A stretch of DNA of 64,000 nucleotides from Alterirhizorhabdus solaris (GTDB lineage: Bacteria; Pseudomonadota; Alphaproteobacteria; Sphingomonadales; Sphingomonadaceae): NCBI RefSeq assembly GCF_007785815.1, contig NZ_VNIM01000005.1, positions 22,931-86,930 of the forward strand, read 5' to 3'. Each line of letters opens with the position of its first letter. The first letter of the stretch is position 1. The position numbers and the translations under genes were made by a program. Positions 1 through 9,200 of this stretch are shown in pieces. The notes beneath the pieces were generated by a model. That model saw only the letters and a list, made by a program, of their open reading frames with translations. It did not search any database and had not been told where the DNA came from.

Positions 1-476
1 GTGAACGTCGCCCGAGGGGGCTGCGGGCTCGGCCGGCGTGCCAGGAGCGGCACCGAGGATCCCATGCCCGACCAGCCAAGGGAGACAGCAACGGATGAAT
101 AGCTGTTCGGATGGACCCGATCCCTGCTGCCGTAACTCGCCAGTTGGACGACGTTATCGCCGAACGAACGCGCAATCGCCGTCACCACCTGAGCGGCCCC
201 GGGATGATAGGGTGCCAGCCACGTCACGCGACCGGCGAGCACGCGCCGGCGCAAAGTAAGGAGGTTCTCGGCGAGCTTGGGGCTGGTCGCGTCGTTCGAT
301 CCGAGGGCAATCAGCGCGCGATAGACAGGTCGACCGCCATGCCACGTCTGCACCGTCTCGGAGGAGGGGGCACTCACCCGTGCATGAACCTCACAGCGCA
401 GGCCTTGGGCGGCCAGAGCGTCAGCTGTTCCAACGCCAGTGCTGTCACCAAGGATGAGACATAGAGGCAGAATCAT
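1..476 (-). CDS. SGNH/GDSL-type hydrolase, partial (C-terminus beyond the window edge)
   Basis: Translating the minus strand from ATG at 476 gives an open frame of 158 residues that runs off the left edge. It shows the SGNH-hydrolase blocks in order: GDS with S12 as likely nucleophile, a GSND block (N61), and a D119-R-V-H122-P block that would supply the catalytic Asp and His. The family hydrolyses esters or acetyl groups, often on cell-wall or polysaccharide substrates. The ATG overlaps the stop of the upstream membrane-protein gene (ATGA), so the two are probably translated together at the end of the transfer operon. After the catalytic His the frame turns Pro/Arg-rich, which suggests a linker to a further domain. 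A role in local wall remodelling during mating is inference. Confidence 0.6.
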   Translation of the reverse strand, partial: MILPLCLILGDSTGVGTADALAAQGLRCEVHARVSAPSSETVQTWHGGRPVYRALIALGSNDATSPKLAENLLTLRRRVLAGRVTWLAPYHPGAAQVVTAIARSFGDNVVQLASYGSRDRVHPNSYSSVAVSLGWSGMGSSVPLLARRPSPQPPRATF

Positions 477-802
477 GCGTGCCCCGTCGCGAACAGAGCG
501 ATCGCGAGCGACATGACGAACAGCGACAGCCAGACGGCGATCTGGCCGTAGATGTGCATGACGAGCCCCACCCAGGAGTAGCGACGGCGTAGAAGAACAC
601 CGCTACCCACGGCCACGAAGAAGGCGATCAGGCTAGGGGTTGTAACTGACGGCGACCGCAGCAGCGCTGCCTCGACAAGCGGCATCAAGCCGATCGCCAT
701 CACCAAGAGCCAGGAGAACCCAAACAAAGCTGTTTGAGCTACGCCCATCGGCATGATCCCGGCCGAAGCCAGTCGAGAAGAGGTTGCCATTGGATCCGGC
801 AC
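473..802 (-). CDS. small polytopic membrane protein downstream of traG
   Basis: A 109-residue protein with about three hydrophobic segments (near GFSWLLVMAIGLMPLVEA, LIAFFVAVGSGVLL and WLSLFVMSLAIALFATG). The chosen start is GTG at 802, because GAGGAG lies 8 bases upstream; an ATG at 790 is the alternative. Its stop overlaps the ATG of the SGNH-type gene. I do not recognise a family. Its position after traG suggests it belongs to the transfer operon, although a 238-base gap separates it from traG. Confidence 0.5.
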   Translation of the reverse strand: MPDPMATSSRLASAGIMPMGVAQTALFGFSWLLVMAIGLMPLVEAALLRSPSVTTPSLIAFFVAVGSGVLLRRRYSWVGLVMHIYGQIAVWLSLFVMSLAIALFATGHA

Positions 803-831
803 GTGACATTCTCCTCGCGGAGGCGTTTGCC

Positions 832-1038
832 ATGTCACAGCTTAACCTTTCGATTTATAATGCCACGAGAGACAATCCTGGCGGGCCGCTTGTCCTCATG
901 GAGGACACCAGTGATGCTGGTATAATCCAGCCTATCCTTGATGACGACGGTCGCATGACCCTTGGCAGCGCGATAGGGCAGATCATCGCCTTTGTTATTC
1001 TGGGCGGAAGCTTCGCTTATTGCGCCTACATTCTGTAG
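832..1038 (+). CDS. possible small single-pass membrane protein
   Basis: A 68-residue frame starting at ATG 832, with GCGGAGG 8 bases upstream. It has a polar N-terminal half and a C-terminal hydrophobic segment (IGQIIAFVILGGSFAYCAYIL region) that could be a tail anchor. It lies on the strand opposite to its neighbours, ends 2 bases before the traG stop, and is more AT-rich than the tra genes. The start would sit only 30 bases from the divergent start at 802, so both genes could not easily have separate non-overlapping leaders. It may be a small accessory gene or a chance frame. Confidence 0.4.
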   Translation: MSQLNLSIYNATRDNPGGPLVLMEDTSDAGIIQPILDDDGRMTLGSAIGQIIAFVILGGSFAYCAYIL

Positions 1039-1040
1039 TA

Positions 1041-3923
1041 TCACTTCCTAAGCTCCGGATTTGTGAAAAACTCCTTGTTTGTGCCCCTGCCGACTTCAGC
1101 AGTCACGTCGCTCCCCGCAACGACGCTTCCCGCACGCATGGCTTGCTTGGTCTCCTGATCCGCGGCCAAGGTAGCAGTGCCGCCCTCAACACGCTGTACG
1201 ACAGCCGATCCGTCCCCCGGCCCTGCGAGGGACGGGACGGCACTTAGCCCGTGTGGGTGATACTTGGCATTGACGTCGGCGGCCGTAGCCACCGGTACGG
1301 CCGGAATGGTTACAAGATCCGGCTCGTGCAAACGTGGCGCCACCTCGTCGAAGATGGCTTGCCGGCGCTCGGCCAGGAAAGTCGAAATCATCGTATCGCG
1401 AGTTCGCCGCTGCTGATCCGACAGCGCCGTTTCATACAAGCCAGGAGCATTGAGGCCCCGGTTTTCGGAGGCTTCCCGACTATACCATTGCGCGAGTTCC
1501 TGGCTTAGGTTTTCGCTCATTTGCATGCCGTGGCTTTCGGCAAAGCTGGCATCATTGGACAGCTGCTGAGCCCGTTCATGGAGCTGTCTTGCACGAAGTT
1601 CGTGCGAGTAGGCCTGCGACCTCGCATCCTCCTTGCTGACAGACGATGTCGTTGACGTCTGGTTTCGAGCGTACACGCCACCCTTGTCGTAGGTGCCGGT
1701 ATTGACACTTGCACCCTCGCCGTTGCTCCTCTCGTTCCGCATGCCATCGGTCGCACTTGACCCGTCGTCCACGGATCGAGTTCTCTCCTCAGTATGCCCC
1801 AACCGCGAGGTCTGCTGGCCGGTCCACGTCCTGCTGCCCTCAATACGAGGTATCATCCGACCCATGTATTCACCTAGGCCAGGCAAACCAGCGCCACCGC
1901 CGGCCCCTGAGGCTTCCTTGCCTTGAGGCCCAGAAGCTGCGCCCAGCTTGCGTGAACCCGAACCGCCGACACCAGCTCTAATCGATCCGCTGACCGCATC
2001 GACCTTCTCAGCACCGCTCGCGTTCTGATCGGTTACACGATTGCTCTGGTTCACACTCGATCGATTGTCGATCCCGTCGAAGGTAGATCCCGACCTACGG
2101 TCGAATCGATCAAGAGACGTGCCGCTTTGGCTACCACTTCCAGTCTCGCTGCCACGGGTCATATCCGTCGACCGACCTGTCTGGCTTCGATCAGTATGCG
2201 TCGTCGTCAGGATGGAAGCTGCGGCCTGCTCTTCGCTCTTTGCCTCTCGCTCCAGCATGCTGGCCTGTTGGCGCATCTCGGAAACGTAGCCCGTCGACAT
2301 CGTTGGCGTGACGCCCAGTCGGGACATGCCTGACGTGGTGTCGATCACGGCGAAGCCGTTGCCGTTGTTGGTAACGGTGGAGCCATTGTCCATCCGTTGC
2401 GTGAACCCTCCGGGGCCCGTCACCATGGTCGGCGCGTCTGACCACTGTCCGGTCTGGTACATGCTGCCGGTGGTGTTGGCGAAGCTGGTGTTGCCGTAGG
2501 AGTAGTTGCCGGTGGTCTGCTCCAGCGCGCCGGCCTCGGCTGCGTTCTGCGCCGGCGCCAGGATCGAGGTCGCCTGCCCCGAGATCCCCATCGCGCCGCG
2601 GGCGAGCCCGCCGGCGATGAACGGCACGCTCATCAGCATGAACCCCGCGATCGTCGCGGTCTCCGCGTTGACCGCCCCGATCCCGGCGAACGTCCCGAGC
2701 GACATGCCTCCGTCCGCCACGCCGTGCGCGGCCGACGTTGCCCGCGTCATGCAGATCATGTGGAGGATGACGTAGAGCGGCCCCCACGCAGCGAGGTAGA
2801 AGAACCCGGTCACGTAGCCTTTAAGCGCACCGACCCCGGTCTGCGGCAGCAGGAACAGCGGAAAGATGACCGGGAACATCGCGTAGAACACGACGGTCAG
2901 GACGATGTTGAGGATCGGCACCCACGACATCGCCTGCTGCGCGATCGAGTTGTAGGTGTTGCGCGCCTGGATGTCCGCCCGCGTCGTCGCGAACGTGTCG
3001 ATCGAGGCGGCACCGACCCCGCCGGCCATGCCGTCGCGCGCCATCATGAAGGCGTTGATCGCAGTGTTCTGGCGCATGGTGGCGATGTAGTCCGAGCCGG
3101 AGCCGGTGAAGGCGGTGTTGGCGATCGGCACGTCCTGCCTGAGCTTGGCGGCCGCCTCCGCGTTCGACAGTTTGGGATAGGTCTCCTTGGCCCAGAACGG
3201 GGTGTTGGCCTCGATCATGCTTGCCCACTGCCCGCTTAGCATGTCGTAGGCGTTATGGCAGGTGACGATGTTGCTGGTCACGGTGCCCGGCGCCATCGGC
3301 GTGCCGGTGCGATCAAGCCACGGCTGCGCGCGCGCCTCCGACCCCGGCCCGAGGCTCGCCCACAGGTCCTTCGCCTGCGCCAGATCGGTCAGCGACTTGC
3401 GGTGGAGCAGGATGTCGCCGAACACGCAATTCTTGAAGTGCGCCTGCAAGTTGCTGGCGAACTCGGCGTCGCGAATCTGGAAATTGCGCGTCTGGTCGAA
3501 CAGGCGCGCGCCGTAGATCATGCCGTTGGTCGAGTAGTTGAGCTGGCTCGGCATGGTGAAGACGGTCTCGGCCGTTCGCGTCAGCCAGTCGCCGACCTGG
3601 CTGGAGAAGCTCGCCGTTACGGCGAGCCCGAGCGGCACGTTGGCGACGGTGGCGGGGGCCAATGACGGGTTGATCCGGTCGGTGACCTTCACGTCGATCG
3701 TCGGCACCATCAGGCAGAGATAGATGAGGGTCGCGCCGATGAACCAGTTCATCCACGCCCGCACGTTCATCGTGAAGGCGACCACGAGCAGCGACCAGAT
3801 CAGGCCGATGACCATGACGACCTTGATGAGCGACTTGAAGCCGCCCCCGCCGGTCCAGGCGGCGACCGCGTTGAAGGTGTTGACGATATACTCGCCGCCG
3901 CCAATCGTGAAGACCTCGACCAT
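1041..3923 (-). CDS. traG: TraG, mating-pair stabilisation protein
   Basis: The 960-residue length is close to F TraG. The N-terminal half has several membrane segments (about residues 35-55, 330-380 and 410-440, including the VPILNIVLTVVFYAMFPVIF stretch). The C-terminal half is hydrophilic, rich in Ser, Thr, Gly and Gln, as in F TraG, where it reaches the periplasm. TraG sits in the inner membrane and stabilises mating pairs; in F it also interacts with the entry-exclusion partner. It follows traH with a 15-base gap, matching the F order F-H-G. No traS or traT exclusion gene is visible next to it. Confidence 0.9.
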   Translation of the reverse strand: MVEVFTIGGGEYIVNTFNAVAAWTGGGGFKSLIKVVMVIGLIWSLLVVAFTMNVRAWMNWFIGATLIYLCLMVPTIDVKVTDRINPSLAPATVANVPLGLAVTASFSSQVGDWLTRTAETVFTMPSQLNYSTNGMIYGARLFDQTRNFQIRDAEFASNLQAHFKNCVFGDILLHRKSLTDLAQAKDLWASLGPGSEARAQPWLDRTGTPMAPGTVTSNIVTCHNAYDMLSGQWASMIEANTPFWAKETYPKLSNAEAAAKLRQDVPIANTAFTGSGSDYIATMRQNTAINAFMMARDGMAGGVGAASIDTFATTRADIQARNTYNSIAQQAMSWVPILNIVLTVVFYAMFPVIFPLFLLPQTGVGALKGYVTGFFYLAAWGPLYVILHMICMTRATSAAHGVADGGMSLGTFAGIGAVNAETATIAGFMLMSVPFIAGGLARGAMGISGQATSILAPAQNAAEAGALEQTTGNYSYGNTSFANTTGSMYQTGQWSDAPTMVTGPGGFTQRMDNGSTVTNNGNGFAVIDTTSGMSRLGVTPTMSTGYVSEMRQQASMLEREAKSEEQAAASILTTTHTDRSQTGRSTDMTRGSETGSGSQSGTSLDRFDRRSGSTFDGIDNRSSVNQSNRVTDQNASGAEKVDAVSGSIRAGVGGSGSRKLGAASGPQGKEASGAGGGAGLPGLGEYMGRMIPRIEGSRTWTGQQTSRLGHTEERTRSVDDGSSATDGMRNERSNGEGASVNTGTYDKGGVYARNQTSTTSSVSKEDARSQAYSHELRARQLHERAQQLSNDASFAESHGMQMSENLSQELAQWYSREASENRGLNAPGLYETALSDQQRRTRDTMISTFLAERRQAIFDEVAPRLHEPDLVTIPAVPVATAADVNAKYHPHGLSAVPSLAGPGDGSAVVQRVEGGTATLAADQETKQAMRAGSVVAGSDVTAEVGRGTNKEFFTNPELRK

Positions 3924-3938
3924 GACCGTCGTCCCGCC

Positions 3939-5408
3939 TTAGTTGAGACCTTGGGCGCTAAGCCCGCGCGAGAAATTGAGCGACGCGGCCATCCCCGGCG
4001 ACATCGCGTTCTGGAGCGTGGACTCCAGCTGCACCGAGCGATTGATAAGCGCGATCGTCATGTTGAGCGTGTTCTTCAGCTTGACGTCGCGCTGCGCGTA
4101 GCGATTGCGCGCTTCGGAAAGCTGCGTCCGCCACGTCTGCGCCATGCCCTCGTCGGCCGGCTGGAAGTGGACCTCGGCCTGGTTGATCCGGTCGAGCATG
4201 TTCTCGATCATCGCCGAGAGCAGGTTGACCGAAACCATCTCGGCCATGGCGTCGACCTCGTCACCGGTGAAGGTTCCGTGGGCGAGCGCCTGGACGGTGA
4301 GGATCTTGTAGAGCGGCACCGTGGTCATGTTGAGCAGCTGCTGCTCGGCCGCGCTCAACGCGCCATCGGTGCGGATCTTGTCGTTCATCGACTCGATCAT
4401 CGTCTTCACCTTCTGGCGAAGCCCATCCCTGGTCGCGATGTTGAGCTGCTGCTCGGACACGTTGAGGCACTTGTCGGCCTCGTCGCACGACAGGAATTTG
4501 ACCGAATTGCCGGTCTGGGTGCCATCGAGGAGCGCGGTCACCACTGCGTCCTCGGCCGGACCGACGAACTGCACGCTGGCGCCGCCGGCTGCATCGGGGT
4601 TGGTGATGATCGTGCCGACCAGCGTCATCAAATATTCGGAGAAGCCCTTGTCGAAACCGCCGAACTTGTTGGACCGCTTGATCGCCTCCCAGGTGTAGTT
4701 GCGCGGCGCTCCCGGGATATGCTCGGCCATCTTGGGATCGCTATTACCGGCGAGCGTCGAGTCTTGCTGGCCCTCCGCGTTGCAGCCCTGCCGCGAGCGT
4801 GCCCAGTCGGAGAACTTGCCCTGCGCATTGCCGACCGCGGTGCAGATCGTCGAGCGCGCGCCCGCCATCTTCGGCCAGACCGAGCCGACCAGCCCTTGCG
4901 CCGCCTCGCACGAGGAGATGTTCATCTGGTTCATCTGCTGGGCGGCCTGCTGGAACTCGCCCATGACCTTGCCGATCTCGGGCGAGACGCTGTCGATCGC
5001 GAGCTTGAAGGCAAAGCCGAGCGCGTTGTTGGCGACCGCCTTCATCATCGCCACCATTTCCGACGCGTTGATGAACGAGAAGGAACCGGAGAACAGGTCG
5101 ATGCCGCCGCAGCCGGCGCGCGCGCTCGGCAGCTGGAGGTTGAACGGCTGGACGCTCTTCTGCGGGAAACGCGACCAGACGTTGCCGCCGGTGTAGTAGC
5201 CGGCCGTCTGGCCCTGATAGGCGCTTGGCCCGGTGACGTTGGCGGCCCCGCCGGCGTCGTTGAAGAAGTTGTTCATCTGCCCGGCGACGTCGGCCCGTGC
5301 GATGCCGACCGGCACCATGCTGGCAGCACCGAGCGTCATCGCGACCGCGGCGGTCCGGCGCAGGAAAGCGCGGAAAGCAGAGGGGCGGGGAGAGGGGGCT
5401 TGAGCCAT
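3939..5408 (-). CDS. traH: TraH, F-type pilus assembly protein
   Basis: A 489-residue protein with a signal peptide (hydrophobic TAAVAMTLGAASMVPVG, likely cut after ARA). Mature sequence has the TraH features of a Gly-rich start, the CGGIDLFSGSFSFIN block around residue 100 and a C-terminal coiled-coil-like part (about residues 390-470). TraH is a periplasmic component required for F pilus extension and works with TraF, TraU, TraW and TrbI. The start codon overlaps the traF stop as TGATG, so translation is coupled. Confidence 0.92.
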   Translation of the reverse strand: MAQAPSPRPSAFRAFLRRTAAVAMTLGAASMVPVGIARADVAGQMNNFFNDAGGAANVTGPSAYQGQTAGYYTGGNVWSRFPQKSVQPFNLQLPSARAGCGGIDLFSGSFSFINASEMVAMMKAVANNALGFAFKLAIDSVSPEIGKVMGEFQQAAQQMNQMNISSCEAAQGLVGSVWPKMAGARSTICTAVGNAQGKFSDWARSRQGCNAEGQQDSTLAGNSDPKMAEHIPGAPRNYTWEAIKRSNKFGGFDKGFSEYLMTLVGTIITNPDAAGGASVQFVGPAEDAVVTALLDGTQTGNSVKFLSCDEADKCLNVSEQQLNIATRDGLRQKVKTMIESMNDKIRTDGALSAAEQQLLNMTTVPLYKILTVQALAHGTFTGDEVDAMAEMVSVNLLSAMIENMLDRINQAEVHFQPADEGMAQTWRTQLSEARNRYAQRDVKLKNTLNMTIALINRSVQLESTLQNAMSPGMAASLNFSRGLSAQGLN

Positions 5409-6313
5409 CAGTAGTCGCTCCCGACCTTGGTGTTGGTGAGCATGAAGATGCGGTCCATGATCTCGTCGGCCGACATCACCCCGAACCCGATCGGCACCGT
5501 CTTCCTGGTCGCGGTGTCGAACAGCACCAGCGCCGGCGTGGCGAGCGGCACGCCCATGCGTTTGCGCTGGCCGCTATCGACCACATAGTTGGGGAACTGG
5601 TGGCTAGGTCCTCCATCGGTCGAGACCGCCATCACTGTAATGCGGTGGCTGTCGGCAACCGAGCGCAGGATCGGCGAGAACACCTCGCAGGCGGCACAGC
5701 TCTGCGCGAAGAAGTAGAACATGCCGTAGCGCTGACCCAGCGCCGAGAGCACCCGGTCGCGATCGGCGGTGCGGTTGTCGGTCCATGCGCGCTTGGCAAC
5801 GGTCGAGACTGGCCGCTGCAGCGTGTAGTCGATGTCCGGGTTCTGCCACAGCGCGCGCTGCCACGTATCCGAGAAGGTCGAGGCGCGATCCAGCTGTTCG
5901 CGCTGGAAGCGGACGTAGGCGATGACGTTCTCCTCGGTCGGTTCCAGGATCGCGCGGGCCTTCAACTCGTCGAGCTGCGCCGAGATGGCCTTCATCCGCT
6001 CGGCTGCACTCTGCGCCGGGGCTGGCGCGGCCTTCGGCCTGGCCACCTCCGCCTTGGGGCGTTCGCAGTAGAACCACTGCCCGAGCCGCCGCTCGCCGCA
6101 ATAGAAGCTGTCGCCGCGATCGCCGCGATCGGAGGCGGACACCGACTGCGGATCCGCCGCGTCAGCCTGATCCATCGCGGCATCCGCCAGCGCGACCTGC
6201 TCCGGATCGAGCGTCTGCGCGGCGACCGGCGCTGCGATCGGCGCGACAGTCGCGACCAACATCAGCAGGCAAGCCGCCAGACGGCCGCGGCTCTCAATCC
6301 TCGCCATCGTCAT
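5408..6313 (-). CDS. traF: TraF, thioredoxin-fold pilus assembly protein
   Basis: Start chosen at ATG 6313 (MTMARIES), preceded by AGGAAGGGG; a longer frame from 6337 would ignore that site. The 301-residue protein has a signal peptide (LAACLLMLVATVAPIAAPVAA) and a C-terminal thioredoxin-like domain with a C206-A-A-C209 pair. F TraF has a thioredoxin-like fold but lacks an active CxxC pair; plasmid relatives such as this one keep it, so this protein may be redox-active. It is periplasmic and needed for pilus assembly. It overlaps the upstream small gene by about 20 bases and traH by a TGATG junction. Confidence 0.88.
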   Translation of the reverse strand: MTMARIESRGRLAACLLMLVATVAPIAAPVAAQTLDPEQVALADAAMDQADAADPQSVSASDRGDRGDSFYCGERRLGQWFYCERPKAEVARPKAAPAPAQSAAERMKAISAQLDELKARAILEPTEENVIAYVRFQREQLDRASTFSDTWQRALWQNPDIDYTLQRPVSTVAKRAWTDNRTADRDRVLSALGQRYGMFYFFAQSCAACEVFSPILRSVADSHRITVMAVSTDGGPSHQFPNYVVDSGQRKRMGVPLATPALVLFDTATRKTVPIGFGVMSADEIMDRIFMLTNTKVGSDY

Positions 6314-6716
6314 CAACCCCTTCCTCGTAATCGCCATCGAGCTCGGTCTCGGCGAGCTTCAGCATCGCCATGGTCAGTGCGACGTCGATCATCCTGGTGC
6401 CCTGATCCATCATGCGGACAAGACCGCGCAGGTGGAGGCGGCCATGCCTGCGGCCGTTGGCCGTGGCGCGCATTCCGGTCTCACGGCGGACCAGCCAGCC
6501 CTTGTCGACCATGCGTGGAAAGGCCGCCTCGATCTCACGCGGATCGATCGCGCAGCCGAACCAGCGTGAAACCGTCGCTGCGACCTCGCCGGCCGACTGC
6601 CCGCGTCCGGCGCGGTGGATGCGCAGGAAGATCGCGAGATCGAGCACCGACATGTCGATCGGGCAGGGCGAACGCCCCCCGGCGCCGTCAGCATCATTTG
6701 CCCCCGTGAAGGTCAT
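6294..6716 (-). CDS. small winged-helix-like protein wedged between traN and traF
   Basis: A 140-residue frame; start ATG 6716 lies inside the end of traN (23-base overlap) and its stop lies inside the start of traF. Residues 24-80 read like a winged helix: a first helix (SVLDLAIFLRIHRAG), a recognition-like helix ending AAFPRMVDKGWLVRR, and a wing. The C-terminus is strongly acidic (DGDYEEGVDDDGED). A longer frame reaching 7013 exists but its upstream part is traN read out of frame. I do not know a characterised family. A regulatory or adaptor role inside the transfer operon is inference. Confidence 0.7.
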   Translation of the reverse strand: MTFTGANDADGAGGRSPCPIDMSVLDLAIFLRIHRAGRGQSAGEVAATVSRWFGCAIDPREIEAAFPRMVDKGWLVRRETGMRATANGRRHGRLHLRGLVRMMDQGTRMIDVALTMAMLKLAETELDGDYEEGVDDDGED

Positions 6717-8448
6717 AATACCCCTGTATCTTGTGCTGGATATCGCCCAGCGTCCCCACCTCGTCGGGCAGTTTCGCGGCTTCGGTGAACTCGGCGTAGA
6801 CCTCGGTGAAATCCATTTTCGACAGGTCGAGGCGCTGGAACTCCTCAATGGTGAAGCCCTTGCACTGCTCGGTCTTGGGCTTGCCCCAGGCCTTGCCGAT
6901 CTGGGCACGGCCCTGGACCTGGAGGATGCGGGCAAGCTTGCTGCCGAAGCAGCAATAGGCATCCTTGGAGGTGACGCAGACGCCCAGCACCTTGTCGGAG
7001 CAGTAGCTGCCAACCTTGTAGCAGAGGCCCTTGTCGTCCTTCTCGTCGAGCTTCTTCTCGGCCGCGCTGCAGAGCGCCGGGGTCAGCAAGGGGACGCCCT
7101 TGCCCGAGCAGCAGTTGGCGGCGCCGAAAATCTTCTTGTGGCAGGTGTCGCGCTCGCCGGAGAAGACCGTCAGGTTGTTCGGATCGAACTGCTTGCCGGC
7201 ATCCCCGATCGAGTGGAGCGCGACGACGGCATCCTTGAACTCGGTAGACGCCTCGCGCTCGATCGTCTCGCAGTTGCCGTTGAGGCAGTAGACGTCGCCG
7301 CCGCAGACATATTGCTTGTCGGCCGCGGGACCGGCGGGAAGGGGACATTTGTAGACCCGTTGGGAAACGCGACAGGCGCCCTCCTGCGGATCGTCCAGGC
7401 ATTCGTCCCGCAAATAGCTGCAGAGGCCATTGCCATCGAGGTCGGCGCAGTCGCTGGTTTCCGAGGTGCGGTGGCAGCTGTAGGTACGCTGCCAGTCCCA
7501 GCAGGCGCGCGTCACTTCAACACCACTGACGGTGCGGGTCGAGGGCTCTGGGTCGACGCAGGTTTCGGCCGACAACTCGCAGGTCTGGTTGGCGGTCGCG
7601 GCGCTGCACATGCGCTCGTCACGATGCTCGCTGACTACTCCGCCGGTCACCTCGGTCTGGTACGCTCGGCGGACCGCGGGCGTATCGCACTCGTAGGTGA
7701 TCGTGTCGCCCTCCTCGACGTCGGGCTCGATGCAAAAGCGTGATCTTCGCGCCCGGCAGATGTTGTACGTGACGGTCTGGCGAGAGCGTTCCCGGCAGAC
7801 ACCGCTCGCGACCGGTGCGTTGAAAGTGGGGAAGCACCGCCGCGATGTGTTATTGTTGCCCTGCGCGGTGGTCGTCGCCCAGTTCTCGCAGGTATAAAGG
7901 TACTTGGTGGTGCCGGGCGTCACATTGACGACGAGGGGTGTGCGGCAGACCGCCCCGCCTTCCTCGATCCTGGTGCCGCGGTTACAGGTTGCCTCGTAAT
8001 AGCCGTTGCTGCCCGATGCCGGCGGTAGCGGGGTGCAGGAGCCGGACGTGCCGCCCATGCTCTCGCCTTCGAGATAGGTGTTCGGGTCGCCTACGATGGT
8101 GGTGCCCCGGCTTGTCGTCGACAGGATCTCGGCGTTGCTGAAGGTCGCACGACTATGGTCCCGGTCAGTCACCGAGCCGTAGGCGGCATCGGTGTTCGCC
8201 TGAGCGGTTCCGTCAACCACCAGGCGGTCAGGATCGTCGTAGTAGACGTTCTGTGGCAGGTCGGTGCCGGCATAGCCCGGCACCTCGGCGACCTTCGCGT
8301 CACTCGGCATCAGCGCCTCGTCGGCGCGCATCGCCTTTCCCATGTCCTTGCCCTGCTGGCGCGCCTCCTCGATCGTCGTCTGCGCGACGACGTCGCTGGC
8401 ACCTGCGAGCGCCAGCGACAGCATGATCGAGGCGACCAGACGCTTCAA
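6694..8448 (-). CDS. traN: TraN, outer-membrane mating-pair stabilisation protein
   Basis: A 584-residue protein with a signal peptide (SIMLSLALAGASDVVAQ) and a very high cysteine content spread over about residues 140-530, the hallmark of TraN. TraN lies in the outer membrane and binds recipient surface proteins to stabilise the mating pair. The C-terminal part has the repeated-Cys pattern CCSGKG, CYCK-like and CCFGS typical of the family. Its start overlaps trbC by 4 bases and its end overlaps the small winged-helix-like gene. Confidence 0.9.
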   Translation of the reverse strand: MKRLVASIMLSLALAGASDVVAQTTIEEARQQGKDMGKAMRADEALMPSDAKVAEVPGYAGTDLPQNVYYDDPDRLVVDGTAQANTDAAYGSVTDRDHSRATFSNAEILSTTSRGTTIVGDPNTYLEGESMGGTSGSCTPLPPASGSNGYYEATCNRGTRIEEGGAVCRTPLVVNVTPGTTKYLYTCENWATTTAQGNNNTSRRCFPTFNAPVASGVCRERSRQTVTYNICRARRSRFCIEPDVEEGDTITYECDTPAVRRAYQTEVTGGVVSEHRDERMCSAATANQTCELSAETCVDPEPSTRTVSGVEVTRACWDWQRTYSCHRTSETSDCADLDGNGLCSYLRDECLDDPQEGACRVSQRVYKCPLPAGPAADKQYVCGGDVYCLNGNCETIEREASTEFKDAVVALHSIGDAGKQFDPNNLTVFSGERDTCHKKIFGAANCCSGKGVPLLTPALCSAAEKKLDEKDDKGLCYKVGSYCSDKVLGVCVTSKDAYCCFGSKLARILQVQGRAQIGKAWGKPKTEQCKGFTIEEFQRLDLSKMDFTEVYAEFTEAAKLPDEVGTLGDIQHKIQGYYDLHGGK

Positions 8449-9188
8449 CCGCCAGCCTTGGCCATGTTGCGCCGCGCCACGGCAGCGACGCCGGCGCCGG
8501 GTCCGCGTGCGTCGACGAAGGTGTCGAGGACGTAGCGCACCGACACGTTGCCGGTGATCCGGTCATAAGGCGGCACCACCGTCTTGCAGTGGAGCCCGGC
8601 GCACATGTCGAAGTCGGACGAGACCGCGACATACGTCGGCACTGCCTGGACGTCGAAGGCGCGGAACAGGCGCGGGTCGATGCCGACGTTGGAGAGCTGG
8701 TCCTTGTCGTTGACGACCTTGCCCAGCATCGCGCTGAACTGCTTCATCGAGTTATTCGGAAACCCGCGAAATACAACGATCCCGCCGGCTTTCGACGTCT
8801 CCGCAATCAGCTGACGAAGCGACGCCGGAGGCATCGATAGGCTGGCGAAGGCGATGAACTGCGGCGCATCGCCCTTCGTCCCCGCGACGTTGCCGCTCGC
8901 GCCCTTGATGATCTCGTCGAAGTCGAACGCGCCGTCACTGCCCGCCGGCAGATCCGCCTTGGCGAGCGCCACGATGTTGTCGGTGCCCTTGTCACGGACC
9001 GCGATCGCGTCCTCGCGAAACGCGTCGCCGCGAGTGCGGACCTGCTCGGCGAACGCCTGCGCGTCCGTCGCCATCTCGGCCGAACGGCGTTTAATCGCCT
9101 GTAGGTCGAGGCCGTCGACGGTCTGGGCAAGCGCCTGGATGCCGGCGACCCCGGCGAGGGCGGCGATGACGATGGTGGTGCGGCGCAT
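8445..9188 (-). CDS. trbC: TrbC, F-type pilus assembly protein
   Basis: A 247-residue periplasmic protein with a short signal peptide (IVIAALAGVAGIQALAQ). The central region (FIAFASLSMPPASLRQLI, then GGIVVFRGFPNNS, then VPTYVAVS) matches the TrbC family of F-type systems, which has a thioredoxin-like arrangement without a working CxxC. TrbC is needed for pilus assembly. It lies between traU and traN and overlaps traN by 4 bases. Confidence 0.9.
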   Translation of the reverse strand: MRRTTIVIAALAGVAGIQALAQTVDGLDLQAIKRRSAEMATDAQAFAEQVRTRGDAFREDAIAVRDKGTDNIVALAKADLPAGSDGAFDFDEIIKGASGNVAGTKGDAPQFIAFASLSMPPASLRQLIAETSKAGGIVVFRGFPNNSMKQFSAMLGKVVNDKDQLSNVGIDPRLFRAFDVQAVPTYVAVSSDFDMCAGLHCKTVVPPYDRITGNVSVRYVLDTFVDARGPGAGVAAVARRNMAKAGG

Positions 9189-9200
9189 GGTTCTGTCTCC

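Noticed and set aside
835..1044. Minus-strand frame of 69 residues joined to the traG stop by GTGA
   Set aside because: Position is attractive, but the protein has no pattern and the opposite frame has a better ribosome-binding site and a membrane segment. It remains an open alternative.
3951..5414. Plus-strand frame of 487 residues
   Set aside because: Antisense shadow of traH; Arg/His/Gly-rich with no motif.
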